A DNA stretch of 64,000 nt from positions 4,126,649 to 4,190,648 of the forward strand of contig NW_025062477.1 in the NCBI RefSeq assembly GCF_000002995.4, read 5' to 3'. The first letter of the stretch is position 1; the number at the start of each line of letters is the position of its first letter. Position numbers and translations under genes: made by a program. Under the pieces are notes generated by a model. That model was not told the origin of the DNA. It saw only the letters and a list, made by a program, of their open reading frames with translations, and made no database searches. This document shows, piece by piece, positions 23,172 through 36,625 of this stretch. This stretch comes from Brugia malayi (Eukaryota; Nematoda; Chromadorea; Rhabditida; Onchocercidae).

Positions 23172-26100
23172 TCACATGAATGGACGATGAGGTGGCGGTG
23201 GTGCCGCTTGTTGCGCTTGTCCAGCTTGAGGCGGTGTTTGACCTGGCGCTATACCATACACCGGTGGTGCAGCCGGTTGTTGCATTTGTGGATTATATCC
23301 TGGTTGTGCATACATACCGATCATTGGTTGTTGAGCATATATACCTGTAACATAAGACAAAGGTGCATTTACTGAGATGTAAATTGAAATATAATTAAAA
23401 TGAAAACAATTCAGCATGAAGCAAATAATAAAGCAATCAAATGCAAGGACTATATTATATCATATACTACTTTATGTACCTTCTATTCAGTTACTCAAAC
23501 TAGCAGTTATTAAGTTATAGAATTGTAATAAATCTTCACAATACTACCATATCTTTATGTTAATCCGTGTTTTATGACTTTCTTTATCACAGATTTATTT
23601 CATCCAAATAAAAAAATATGAACTGAAGAATTTGTTTTCTATTAAATATTATATTTTGTTATTTGCAAACCTGGTTGTGGGGCATAAACACCCATTGGTG
23701 GCCATTGCTGTGGTGGAATTGCAGCATACTGCGGTTGTGCCATTGCATGTGCTCCACCTGCAGGTCTTACACCACCTTGATTATTCCACTGAATCGGTTT
23801 CCTGGAAAACTACATTTGTTGCAATCTTCATTTTGAATAAATGGATTATAAAATAATTAGATATAATCTTCCCTCAATACTTCAATACTGCAAATAACAA
23901 ACACAAGTTTCTTAATGATATATTAAATACGCAAAACAAATTACTCAAATAGAATCAGCTAAGTTGTAACAGATATGAAATGTTTGAAAATTCTTACCCA
24001 TGATTACTTGTTCCTTTACCGCTCACCGAGAGATTATCAGCTAGTGATGATAGTGCGCTATCTAAATCACCACTATTGAATTTACCAGCTTGTGTAGTGG
24101 CAGCACATGGTATCGGTGGCAACTGTTGTGCTCCGTATGCATTTAAATTAGCTGCACCTAGAACAAAAATATTGTAGAAAGATTATGAAATTTATAATTT
24201 TTTTTTTCGATTATGGAAAAAGAAGCATTGGAGTAAACCAAATAAAAAAGACAATATGGAAATGCTAAAATAAAAATAATTACTTGCAAAAATCAATGAA
24301 ATCAACTTGAAAATGATAAGTTATGAACTATTACGATGCATTTACACCAAATAAAAACCCTTCAAATTCATTTTGGGAAAAAAAAAAGAATAGAATTCAA
24401 TGCAACACGACCAACACAAATGAATAATTGCTCAATTATTATTTCCTTATAAAGTTTTAGAATATTTTTATAAGCTTAAAGCTTATGACTACTTAATCCC
24501 ATACCACTGCTAAATTACAGATTAATAACATTTCTATTTATCATATATCAGGTGAAAATCCAAGTGTTTGGTGCAAAAGCATTCAAAATTCATAAAAAAA
24601 AAAAAAAAAAAAAAAACAACTAAAACAACCACAACAACAAAAGTAGCAATAGTAAACAATAGAAATAATAACTACAACAACAACTTTATTACTATGATTC
24701 AACACAGAAACAAAAGTAACAGCAAAAAAAAAGAACATTGATAAGTTAACTGCTTCATTAACTTTGAACATTAACTTTAGGTCTATGATCAAAACAGTAA
24801 AACTGAAAGTTCAGCTCAGGATCTATAAAGTATTACTCCTAATCATCAACTACTTCTCATCTGCATTCTTCCAAACAATTTCGTATTATGAAAAAAAAAA
24901 AAAAAAAAAAACTCATTTATTCTTTAAACAATCAGGAGACAATCAGTTAAAATCCCGTTGCTTACGAGAGATTCTGAGCTGAAAATAATCATGCAGGTGA
25001 TGTACATAATTTGTATGAAGATATAACATGATTACCTCCAGGTACGCTTTGCATCCCTAAAAAACAAATTAATATTCAATATATTTGCATAAAAGATGAA
25101 TATAAGAAGATGAAAAAGAAGAGTAGATTTAATGAAAAATAAAATGAAACCAATGACTAAAAGGTATAAGGTAAACCAGGATGTGGTGCTGTTGCCTGTT
25201 GATGTAAAAGACGTGGAATAACCGGCGATGAATTATAACTACCATCCATACGAGCTAAAAATAACTGATTATATCAGTAGCAAAGAAATTGACTTAGAAT
25301 ATGAAAAAACTGTTCCGATATTTAAACATTATAATCCTTCAATATATAATTCAAAAATATAATAATTAATTTAAATAATTCAAAAATAATAAATAATAAT
25401 AATTAATTTAGCCGTCCGAAAAAAAAAAATCCAAGATACAACTATGCTAATAGTTTTTCAATATTTTTATTTAACTTGCAGTGATAGCTAAGATCTCAGC
25501 CAATACAAAATTATACAGAAATTGATTAAATTCCACCGTTAAGTAATTCGACAGACACTAAATTCAACCGGAATTCTACTCAGCTTTTTACTGAGACTTT
25601 AACTATATTTTTTCTTCTTCTTTCTATATGATTGAAAAAGAACCATAGAACAGCAGTAATAAAATACTTTAGAAATGGCGAAAAATCAGCATTTCTCGAT
25701 TTCATTGGATCGCTAATTTTTCTAATTAGAACATATAATAATTATTCCCAATAAACTTATGAAGCAAAAAAAAATAAATGATAATAACTTCGGTATTTAG
25801 AACAAAATAAAAAAAGCTAACAAAATGGAGTTTGTTCGTAAATTGTAAGGTTTTGATTCGGAATCACTGCTGACGGTGGTGGTGGTGGTGGTGGTGGTGG
25901 TGGAGGTGGAGGTGCTTGGGTAGTCATTCCAAAATGAACCGGCGATACATTTGCTTAAAAAATACAAATAAAAATCTAAAATTAACTCAAACGTTCATCA
26001 CTTTCATAGGAAATTTAAAAGGTAGGTTCTTTATGCAAAGGATGCAAAAATCAGTGAAGAGATTTTGAAGAAATAAACAAACCGGATGATGCACCAGATG

Positions 26101-29100
26101 GTGGTGCTCCAAATGCTGGTATATCCGGTTGCTGAGGTGTTATCACAGTAGCACTAACACCAGCTGTATGCAATGCTAAAATAAACAAAAAAATTGTATT
26201 ACAGAAATATCATGAACGGACCCAAATTTACCTTCATTATTTAGAAATCAAAAAAAAAAAAGTAAGAAAAAATAGAAATTGTGACCTCAAATTTTCCTTA
26301 AATTAATATTGAATTTCAAATATATAATATCGAATTTCTACCTTGAGCATTTTGTTGCATGGCACCAAATGGATTTCGAAGAGCTGAATTGACCATTTCA
26401 CTTGGTTGCTGCGGTACATTACTAATATCAGTACCCGTAGCACCAACTGCTTCATCACTTTCACTACTTTCACCATTTTTGCTCCAAGAAGGAGCAGTAG
26501 CTGAACCACCTTCTAGATCAGATCGTGAAACTGCGGAAGACCAATGCTGTGGCGGAATTGCATCTTGCGAAGCTTTTCCGGACCACTGTTTATCGGTTTC
26601 TTCACATGATACAGACCATTGCCGAGATACTGGTGGTGCAGATGAATCGACAATATTATTAGTCAGAAATGGATTGAATCCGACTGCAGTAGTTGATGAT
26701 CGTTTAGGTAAGAAATGGTGATTAATAAGAAATAAGGAATAAAAATTTTGGGGGAAAAAAAAACCAAGAAATGGATGAAAATCATGCAGAGAATAAATAA
26801 AATTAAATAACAAAAACAAAAATAGTAACAGCAATATAACATGCAAGAGACTATATTTTTTTGAGCACAAGAATCTCTTACACATCTAACAACAATAGAA
26901 TAAATTGCAATCCTACTATCAAAATCTTTCTAGCTATAATCACAATTACAATAACATCATTACAAATAGCAACAAGGAAACAATAAATAGTAATAACTAT
27001 AACTAAATAGCATTGACAACAACAATTTACCACTACCACTGCCATGTACGTAAACAAAGAAAATCCTGTAAATTTACATAGAATATTAAAAAAGCTTCTC
27101 GACTAAATATAAACAACCATTAATAAAAAAAAAAAAAAAAAAATAATAAAGAAAGAAAGAAAAAGAAAACTGTGCATAACAAAATACAGCTAAATTTCCA
27201 ACAAATCTTTCAATAGTGTATATCAAATTATCAAAGCACAATGCATGATTTAAACAAAAAAATTAATATCAGTGAATTTAGAATGTTCAAGAACTCGTAT
27301 TATATTTTGCACTGCGCATGCAAGACGAAACAAAGAATAAAGAGCAGTAAGTGCACACTATTTGATATTACATATGTACAAATATAAACAAGTCAATGCT
27401 TTCATATAATTATTGTCATTTAGATAATAAAAAATCATTTTCAAAAAGATAGCAAACCATTAGTTTCAGTGGTTGCAGGAGCAACTGCACCGATATTGAA
27501 AGCGGTTGCAAAATCGGCTCCAAATGCATTTGTTCTGCCTATATTCGGATATCCCGCAAAACCTGAAGTTGACAATAATATCCATGTTTAATAAAATATT
27601 AATAAAAGCATGTTAATACTAATACAATTTCAGAAGTTTCTGAATTTCTCCCAATAGTTCTTGTCATAGAAGAAAGTTTTTGAAAGGAAAATTTCAAAAG
27701 CATTCTTCTTAACACAAACCAGGAGCAGAATTAGTCGACATAACTGTAGCCGATTGCTGTTGGAAAACATTTTGAGCGAACGGATTTGTTGGATCCAATG
27801 CCATTGGCTGCGGTGTAGCATTAACTGGAGCAGCAGCTCCATAACCTGAAGGAGCTGTAATTCCACCACCTGCTGGCATAGGATCAAAAAGGGTTAGAAG
27901 ATCATCACTTGGCTTCGTAGATCGACCTGCATTGCTTCCTGATGATTGAGCTGCAGCGAATGGATTGAACGAATGTCCTCCTACATCAATTCCGGATGAA
28001 CCAGCCGCTACTGCTTGTCTTTTTCGCTGCTCCTACAGGAAGAAAAAAACAGATTTGATTTCAATAAAACGATTTAGTTGCAAAAAAATTTGATTCCAGT
28101 GAATTTTTTTATTTTTTTTATGATTATATGACAGCCTTAACTCTGTGTAATAAGCTTGCTTATGAATTAAGAACAAATTGTTTCAAAGATAATAAACCCC
28201 GAATAGTATTATAAAGTCTTGTAATATCTGATCAACAGAAATAAAATCAATAAATTCCAGAAGGCAACATCCAAATTACGAAAATTCTCAAAAGCGAATT
28301 CTATCTCGACTACTTCTATGTCAATTTATTAGTTAGAACTAGAAACACAAATACGATCACCTAACCATCTGGAAAGACGTATAAAAATATAATTGTAGTT
28401 GGATAAACTATTACTGATTTGCAAGGCTTCTATAAGATAAAGAGAAATTGAAAAGAATAAGATAGTTTTTAAAGAATCGATGAAGAAACCTCAAATAACC
28501 GTAATCGTTCCTTTTCCTCTTCTAAATATTTTTGCTTTGCTGAATCATCAATAATTCCCGTTTGTGCGGAAGAAAATAATGGTGCAGATTGTGCCATTGC
28601 TGCATTAAATTGTTCCTGGAAAAAAAGAGTGAGCTTATGAATGCACTAAACTTATGAATTTTACAATTTATTAGTGCATTAGATTAGGGTGCCCAACAAT
28701 TTTTTTTTCTTTTTTCATAATGTTTAAAACAACATAGGAACAAAGATGTCGAAAAATTTGATCATAGTACTCGAGTATATAAACGTATAAACTTATTTTC
28801 CTCACTAAGAAGATCAAAATATATAATAAATAGACAAATGTATAGTAGAACCATGAGATAATAAAAAATAAATAAATAAATAAAAGAAAAATATACATGA
28901 TGAACAGTTGGAGGTGCTCTACCACCTTCCAAATAAACTAGATGTGCTTCTAATGCTTCCAATAATGAAGCCGGTGCTCGTGTCAAATCCGGTATTTCAG
29001 CCCGATCAATACCCACAGATTCCGCTACCTTTAAGAAGCTTGCCACTTTGTCCAACCTTAGCTGAAAAGTAACTACTATATAGCTTTTTCTTCGAGAAAA

Positions 29101-32100
29101 CTTCTAAATTATGACTACGTCGATGTTTCTTACTAAAGAAAAAATGTACTATGCTTTCAAATGAAAAAAAAAATGTGTGAAAAATTAATAAAGCATTTTC
29201 ATTGAAGCATTCAATACAACATATTATTTTCTGCTGAAAGTACATAAAACATCCAATAGCTTACTAGAATACTAACAGTCATAATATTTCAATTAATCTT
29301 ATAAAAACAGCTTAACAGCTAAGCAGTGATACATAAATTAATACTTCAAATAAAATTAACAAAGCAATCTCACTGCTTCTACAATTTAGAACCACTTTAA
29401 AAAAGGAAATCAATTAATATTACCAGAAATGATTTATAGGCATCCAGCGCATCACGACATTGCTTCTTATTCATATCGAAATATTTTTCAAGCAAATTAA
29501 TGACACCATCATTATAACACGCAAATAAGCGAATGAGATCACGAAAGAGAAGAATGAAAGAACAATTGATGACGCCATTATTTAATTCGGCTGAAGTTAC
29601 CTGAAATAAAATTTCTTATTAAATTAAGCATGTGACTTAAATTTCTAACGATAACAATAAATTCCAAATAACGTATTCGAAAAAAAAAAAATTTTTTTTT
29701 TGTATTAACATAATGAAAAACCTCTTAAGTAAAATATTTATTACATACTATTCTCATACTTACTCTTTTTCAATCATTATGAATAACTCAGAATAGACAA
29801 ATAAGTAAAAGGTATAATATATGAAAAACGCACAAAAAATTTCTCAGAAATGCAATAGTTAAGTAAATCGGTTACGTATTAAATTTACTCAATCAAATAT
29901 TAATTATTCAAATAATTTCATTATTTGCACCATTTTGCTGAATTAATAATTCATGCATTACCATTCAAAAATAAGCTTTTCTGTTATAAATGATAACATA
30001 TCAGTAATAATAAACGGATATTAACAGTCGGAAAATTAAAAAGTTATTTTAATGTGTCAATTTAGAAGTTAGCCAAAAACAAAAAGTGTTCAATTAACAC
30101 AGGATATAATTTGTCAATCTTATATCTTACAAAAAGCTATTATTACTCGTACAGCAAAAAATGAGAAATGTGGAATAAATTCTGTCTCGAAAAACAGATC
30201 AAAAATAAATAAATAAAATTTACTTGGAATTCGAGAAGAGCATCGATCTGATTTTGCAAAATTGGTAATGTTTTCAATAACTAAAACAATGGAAATGATG
30301 TGATTTCTTAAAACCAGCAGATATTAGACCAGCAGATTATGCAAATATTAGATAAAAATTTTTTAGAATCTAAAAAAAATTTTAAATCTTGATTTACATT
30401 TCTGTTAACTATTTGATCTCAGCTCAATTCATTCAAATCAATTGACATCTCTTAAATTCTCCTCACTTTAGCTCAACAATAAACATTATATACCTTATCT
30501 GCATTCATCGTTCGTAGAAGACCATCTTCACGACCACGTTTTACTTTGCAAAAATCGAAAGCGCATAAGCGATACGTGTAGATCTTTTCACTGATATATT
30601 TCCCATAACGTCGAACGTGTTGCGACATATCATAACCTGCAATGGAATTTCACTACTTATTTAAACAACGTAAGCAGGATTAAATTGAAGCAATACAGAA
30701 AGTTAATTTCTGTTCAAAGGTTAAAAACAGTTAGACCATACATCAAATTATCTGTAACCAAGAAATAATATTTTGAAATTCAAATTATTTTGTTGTCCCT
30801 CTTTACTTGTAAGGAATGAAACCTTTAGAATATTGTGAACTTGTATGATTTATGAAATTATTTCCAAGCGATAAAGAATGAAGTTTCCAAAATATACTTT
30901 TAAGTCAAAAATATTCTTAAACTTATCTACTTTAAAATGATTAACTCTAATTGTCGTCATTATTATCTATAATAATCAGATCTTTCAGAATTATTAACAA
31001 TTAAGTAATTTTTATTGTAATTGGAAAAAGGAGTTGCTTACTTGCATTACTGTTCAGAATATTAAGAACAGCAGATTATCCTTAAAACATTTGCTCTCCT
31101 TAATAATCCGAACAAGATAATTCAGTTTCATCCTAATTCGAAATTAATTTTCATATTATCTTTAGCTTTACAAATTGATTTTTCCCATAATAAACTACAA
31201 CAATTTCTCAATTACTAATAGCAATGCGTCTGTCAAATAAAGAAGTCTGAGCTAATCACCCATAATAAATTTATAATATCAGCCGTCCCATATCATCCTA
31301 TTTAATCTAGATATGTCTCATTTTTCTAATAAATATCACATAGAATTAGTTGGAAAATTACAGATAAATAAAAAAGTGATGGCCCAGTGTAAGAGCAAGA
31401 TGATAAAAGGAAAAGTATTGATATGTTAAAAATATTGGAAAGCTTTATCAAAGAAAAATTGTATCAAAACATTGTGCTAAAAAAAATTGTAAAAAAAAAA
31501 TACGCCCGAAATATATCTGCCCGTGCATGATTAGATTAGAGGTAGTGTCAGTCCAAAACAAAAAAAAAAGAAGATAAATTTATGGATGATTCATTTACCA
31601 ACAAGAACCGAATCCAGGGATGCCCAATGTTTCGTTGACGAACGCGTATAATCCATGGGTGAATGACCTGACGTATTTTTTAACTTTAAATTCAATACAT
31701 GAAATCTTTTGTTTAATCGGAAAGAGAGATAAGAGAGCTACAGAGAAGGAACATTAAAATAAAAATTAGTCAAAAATCAACTAAATTCAAATATGTTTGC
31801 GAAATTAGAATTAATATCTGCTGATAAAGAGGTATAGTATGAGAAAAGAAAAATCACTTAAAAACAGAACATTTTCATGTAGAAAGTTATGCAACTCAAC
31901 TAGATTCACATATATTTGCAAAATTAGGATTGAAAAACCAAAAAATTTTAATCGAGATATTAAAATCTAAAATTTTGTTGAACACAACAACAAAAAGAAA
32001 TCAAGCTTCTCAAATGATGATAAGGGGATTTTTTTTACACTGTTCATCAACATATACCGTTTCATTTCATCCATTTCTGCTGATCGGAATATTAGCGTCG

Positions 32101-33312
32101 GCACATACTCATCTCTAATAATACCTACCTTGAGCGGAATTCTTGTCCAAAAAACTGCCCAGATTGAATGTCGTATTACAGGATGCAAGATACTGCGAAA
32201 ATCGCTGGAAAAGATTGAAAAGAATTTGGTACACTAAAAGTAATTGATATGAATCAAAAATAGATAATCGAGACCACCATTAGATTTTAAGTATGTTTCA
32301 AAAGTAAGTAATAAAATACCAATAATACTACATTTCACGTATGCGTATGTCTTAAAATTAAAAACATTAACACATATCTTGGAAATGGAGTAGGAATTTA
32401 TGCATTTTATAATTGAAACTGGCAATTTAATTAGTCAAAAGAAAAAATCATAATAATTCTGTGTTCAAAAATTCCTGCCTATTGTTTAAAAATGAAACTG
32501 GTTAAACCGGCTAGAAGCATAAAAGAATTACTTCATTTCCATAACACATTATGTTATGAATAGTGATAAGAGCTTTATAAACAACTGTCCAATTGGGATT
32601 TTGGGTTCGTTCAATCAACAAATTTGCCATTGATGGGATGGAAACATTTGGCTCCTGCGTACAATGTAATAAATCTGCAATAAGCAATCAATAGCTCATT
32701 TTTTTTATATAATAAAATTTTAGAACAATCTTTTAACTCTTTTTTGCATTAGATTATTAAGGATTATCCAATCATTTCTTCAGCAGTTACTCGATACATC
32801 TATGAAACGATCAAATTTCATTATTTCAAAAAAATTAAATCTTTCGAAAAGCTAGGAACCATTCGTTAAACTAGTATAGGATAACAAATGCTTCTTAAGT
32901 CAAATTATTTGTGCCTTCATATTGATACATTTCAAAAATTACTTAGTTATCATTTTGATGTTAAAAGTGATGGATTTAAATGATTTGAACAAGTTATGCT
33001 TACATTAATACTAATTCTCTCACATTACAGCTATCAAAATTCGCATCAAAATTCTAATTTCATTTTCAGTTAAGTTCTAATTTCTCTTTTAAATTAGCTT
33101 AAATCCGATACATTGTAATGTAGTGCAAAGAACTTACAGTCCAAATGTTTCCTTTTTGGTGCCATTAATTCTTCGGTTGTAGCTTTACAAATTGTTTTAC
33201 CTAATTGACTACCGGCTAAGGAATGTTTTGCAGCCGTAAGTCGATCGGTAATTGTTTGTCCACCTGTTGTAAATGGCATTGGTTGATGTAATGCTTTCTC
33301 GATGGTTTGCAT
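23172..33312 (-). CDS. unc-11: Clathrin coat assembly protein AP180/CALM (UNC-11)
   Basis: Exons in transcript order: 33138-33312, 32532-32674, 32129-32204, 31599-31667 (cassette), 30494-30636, 30224-30280, 29424-29600, 28897-29061, 28490-28615, 27720-28032, 27458-27562, 26342-26683, 26083-26175, 25822-25953, 25177-25254, 25036-25056, 23998-24157, 23671-23801 and 23172-23344 (stop TGA): 892 residues with all exons, 869 without the cassette. The N-terminal ANTH domain has the phosphoinositide-binding PKRKH motif (residues 52-56) and [12 protein letters not shown] and [11 protein letters not shown], as in vertebrate PICALM. The unstructured tail has four NPF motifs (EH-domain binding), a [10 protein letters not shown] clathrin/AP-2 type motif, 13 consecutive prolines and [14 protein letters not shown], typical of AP180. 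It recruits clathrin and sorts synaptobrevin at the synaptic membrane in worms. Confidence 0.95.
25036..25056 (-). other. unc-11: 21-nt microexon of unc-11
   Basis: Seven codons (GMQSVPG) with a TTTTTTAG acceptor and a GTAATC donor, phase-neutral, between the exons at 25177-25254 and 23998-24157. Confidence 0.7.
31599..31667 (-). other. unc-11: In-frame 69-nt cassette exon in the ANTH domain of unc-11
   Basis: It has an AG acceptor (AATACGTCAG, weak polypyrimidine tract) and a GTAAAT donor. It enters and leaves in the same phase as the flanking exons (both junctions split a Gly codon), so its 23 codons can be skipped without a frame change. It encodes [20 protein letters not shown] and three more residues, between FLDKNSAQ and GYDMSQ, where PICALM has no insertion. 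Confidence 0.65.
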
Positions 33313-33865
33313 GTTTGTTTATTTAGTTCAGTGTTATTATAATGAAGTAAAAAATAATAATGATGGAAAATTTTTTCAAAATCTGCAGTAACCTGAAAAT
33401 AAATAACATGAAAATATGCATACAAGGTAATTATTAATAAAATTAAAAGTAACATATGAAATAATTTAAAAAAAACGTCGAAATCGAATATTTTACCTCG
33501 TATGTAAAAATTTTATAAACAATTAAAGATACGGAAAGCATAACGCAGTAAAATTTCAACAAAGTAGTAAAAAAAAAGAAAGACAACAAAAAAAAAAAAA
33601 AAAAAAAAACAATAAAAGAGAAACAAATGTTTAGAAAATTTAAGATCGATAAAACATTACAGTAAATAAAAATAAAATAAATAATACTTGATGTGAAACA
33701 ATAAAGTTAGCTTAAAAATTATGTAAATTAAAGCAAAATCAAAATAATCATGTAGTTTCCATACTCATTCATCACAGCCTACCACATAAATCCGTTCATT
33801 TGTTCATTTATTGAACTGAAAAAAAAAAAAAAGGTAGCAAATGAAAAAAGAAATGCAAATCTTAC
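33313..33865. other. 5' flank of unc-11
   Basis: AT-rich. On the minus strand a TTTCAGGTTACTGCAG stretch at about 33384-33399 could be a leader acceptor for unc-11. A long A run lies at 33588-33609. No gene seen. Confidence 0.4.
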
Positions 33866-34085
33866 TGGTAACCCATAACCATACCCACCCGTAATCCATA
33901 TCATACTCCAGCCGTAACCCATGCTATACCTATCCATAACGCACCCACACACATTATACCTACTCGTAACCCGCACAGCAACCTATACCATACCTATCCG
34001 TAACCCCACCATACCTGCCCGTAAGCCATACCATAACTATCCGTAACCCATACCATATCTACCCGTACCCATGTCATACCCATCG
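33866..34085. repeat. ~22-bp minisatellite
   Basis: About nine diverged copies of a unit near CGTAACCCATACCATACCTATC, mostly 21-23 bp with two longer units. It is strongly C-poor/G-poor strand-asymmetric: G is rare on the plus strand. Confidence 0.9.
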
Positions 34086-34591
34086 GCATACACAAATCAC
34101 CGCAACTCGGGCAAGAACCTTTTGCTGTTCAAACTTTCATTTTTATTTTAATTGATTAGTGGGATTGAAGTCTAGGTTTTTGTCGGAAATTCCGTTGGGA
34201 TCTTCAGATTTTCGAAATATCTTCGGACTTTTACAATTACCGAACTAATTCAGAAATGAATTCATGAAAAAAAAAATTGGAAATGAAAAAATGAATCGAA
34301 GAATACAATTTGTAACTCTGTTTTATGTTGTCAAAGTGTGAATTTCAACTCTTCACTGCACTGTCTTCCAGTTTCTAGTATATCTCTCTTCTCTCTTCAA
34401 CATTCCCTACTATCTCGATAACTTCTGACAATCTCGTCAACATCTTTTCGCATCCTTATAAGGATATCACTGCAACAATTGTTTCACATTCTACTACCTC
34501 CTTCAACAACTCATTCTATCATTCCCTCACTCACAACTACTAATAAAAAACAAAATCAATTTTTTGCAGTTTTTTCGTGCAATAATATTCT

Positions 34592-34822
34592 ATGCATCAT
34601 CCTAATATTCCGGTATGTTTCAGAAATAACAAACCGGTTAGTGTAAGTTTTTTATTAAATTACTGGATAGTTAGACACTTGGATAAAATGAAGCTTAGGC
34701 CGAATGGAGCTTTACGGCGATATGATAGGTAATAGTATGAATTAGTGTATGTGATTAATCATCCGGATCCGGAAATTTTGGATAAATCAGAAGAGTTTAC
34801 AGCTAAAATTATATGTTAGCTG
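34592..34822 (+). pseudogene. Coding-like island, 46 codons + double stop + 28 codons in one frame
   Basis: From ATG 34592 an open frame of 46 codons (start MHHPNIPVCFRNNKPV, later RHLDKMKLRPNGALRRYDR) ends at TAA TAG (34730-34735), and the same frame then stays open for 28 codons (YELVYVINHPDPEILDKSEE...) to TAG. An acceptor-like TTTTTTGCAG ends at 34569, and the sequence is clearly less AT-rich than its surroundings. I do not recognise the protein. It could be a gene relic, two exons with an unresolved junction, or chance. Confidence 0.3.
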
Positions 34823-35414
34823 GTTGTAATGACCATTTCTGATTATCATTCAGGAATATAATAAAATGTTTGCTAATCAAACATTTTGTAATTTAATAAA
34901 AAATAAATATAGTAAACTAAAGTAAATTTTAATTAGTTTCAAATTTTACACCTTAACTCTTAATCAGAAAAAGATGAATTAGTTCATTTTGAACGAAAAC
35001 GATGGATAAATTATTTTCTATCTTTTAGTCTTTCTTTTAAAACCATAAAAAAAAACTATCCATGCTTGAAAGCATTTTATTATACTTCAATTCTCGACAA
35101 CAAATTCTTGACTTTAACTTTATTTATTCTCTTAATTTTTGGCCGTAACTTTTGATTTTATATTTTTATTACAAAATTAAGAAAGGAAGAAAAAAAAGCA
35201 AAAAAAAAAATGAAAAACATAAAAAATTAATCCATAAATAATATAAATGTAATGGCTTTCAAAAAAAAAGGAAAGGAAAGGAAAGGAAATTAAGGATGAG
35301 AGGAATAAGAGCCTAGTAGGCCCTTAGATTAGAAAAGTTAGCAATCGGAAATTGTGAGATCTTTGTCATAAACATGACGACTATATATTGAAGAAGGAAA
35401 TATGACAAAAGAAA

Positions 35415-35461
35415 GGGAAAGAGAGAGAGAGAGAGGGAGGGAGAGAGGGAAAGAGAGAGAA
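35415..35461. repeat. GA-rich microsatellite
   Basis: Imperfect GA repeat interrupted by GGG and AAA. Confidence 0.85.
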
Positions 35462-35848
35462 AGTGAAAGAAATCCGGAAGGCCAGCAGTCTTTTTTAAAT
35501 GTGCCAAACTGGAAATCGATGAAATAAATGGATTAGATTGGATTGGATGGAAGATACGATGAGAATAAATTTTTGAAATGGATAAGATGAGAGAAAAGGA
35601 GAAAAATGCATAAAAGGAAATGTATAAAAGAGAGAGAGAAAAAAAAAGGGCCTAATAGGGCCTATTTTAACTTATTTTAAAAAATTTTACTTCTAAAATT
35701 TTATATGAATTTGATACTCTAAGTGATAATATATATTTGATTGAAATGGAAATTTTAATCCAGTGAATTGATTAATTTACTGAAATTAAAAAAGAAAGAA
35801 AAGAAAAACAGAAAATTTTTTCAATTTAAAGATTAATTAATTAATTTA

Positions 35849-35884
<36 letters not shown>

Positions 35885-36597
35885 AGGAGAAAATGTTTGT
35901 TAAAACTTGAATTTAATGTTTTTTTTTTTTTTTTTTTTTTTTGTTTTTTGTTTTGAAAAGAAAATTGAAAGGAATGTGAAATGATTTGTTATTAATTGAT
36001 TTCATTCATTTTTATAATTATTTGATTTACATTAGTTAATTAGAAAAAGATTGTCAAAAAATCATAACATATTTCATTGATTGATTAATTAATAAATATT
36101 TAGTTGATTAATTGATTGATATTGATTAATTAAATAATTGAAGTGTAAAAAAAAAGAAAGGAAAATAGAAAGAAAGAAGGTAAATAACTGATAACGCTTA
36201 TTAATAAAGAAATGGTAGTTTTCAAAATATTTAAAAATTTCAAAAAATAAAAAATAAAACCTAAAAATTAACAAATTTAAAATAGCATTTAAATAATAAG
36301 TAATTAATGATACTTTTAAGATATTTTTACGACATTTAGTACTATTTAATTATTGCTTTTATTAATAATTATATATAATCATGGATTAGCTTTCCGGAAA
36401 ATTTTATCTGTTATGAAAAATAAAAGTTAAAAATGTGAAACTGTTAATTTACTTATATTTAATGTAATGCAATGTAAATTTAAACAAATATTAAAACTTT
36501 TAGAGAAAAAAAAAAAGAAAATGTCCTGAAAAAATATAATTTTAATTATAAAATTAGAAATAAAATTTCGATGAACAAAATTTTTCAAAATGCAAAA

Positions 36598-36625
36598 TTA
36601 TTATTATTATTATTATTATTATTAT
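36598..36625. repeat. (TTA)n microsatellite
   Basis: About nine perfect TTA units. Confidence 0.9.

Noticed and set aside
26359..26721. 120-codon plus-strand ORF
   Set aside because: Antisense to unc-11 exon 26342-26683, whose minus-strand frame has NPF motifs and correct phases.
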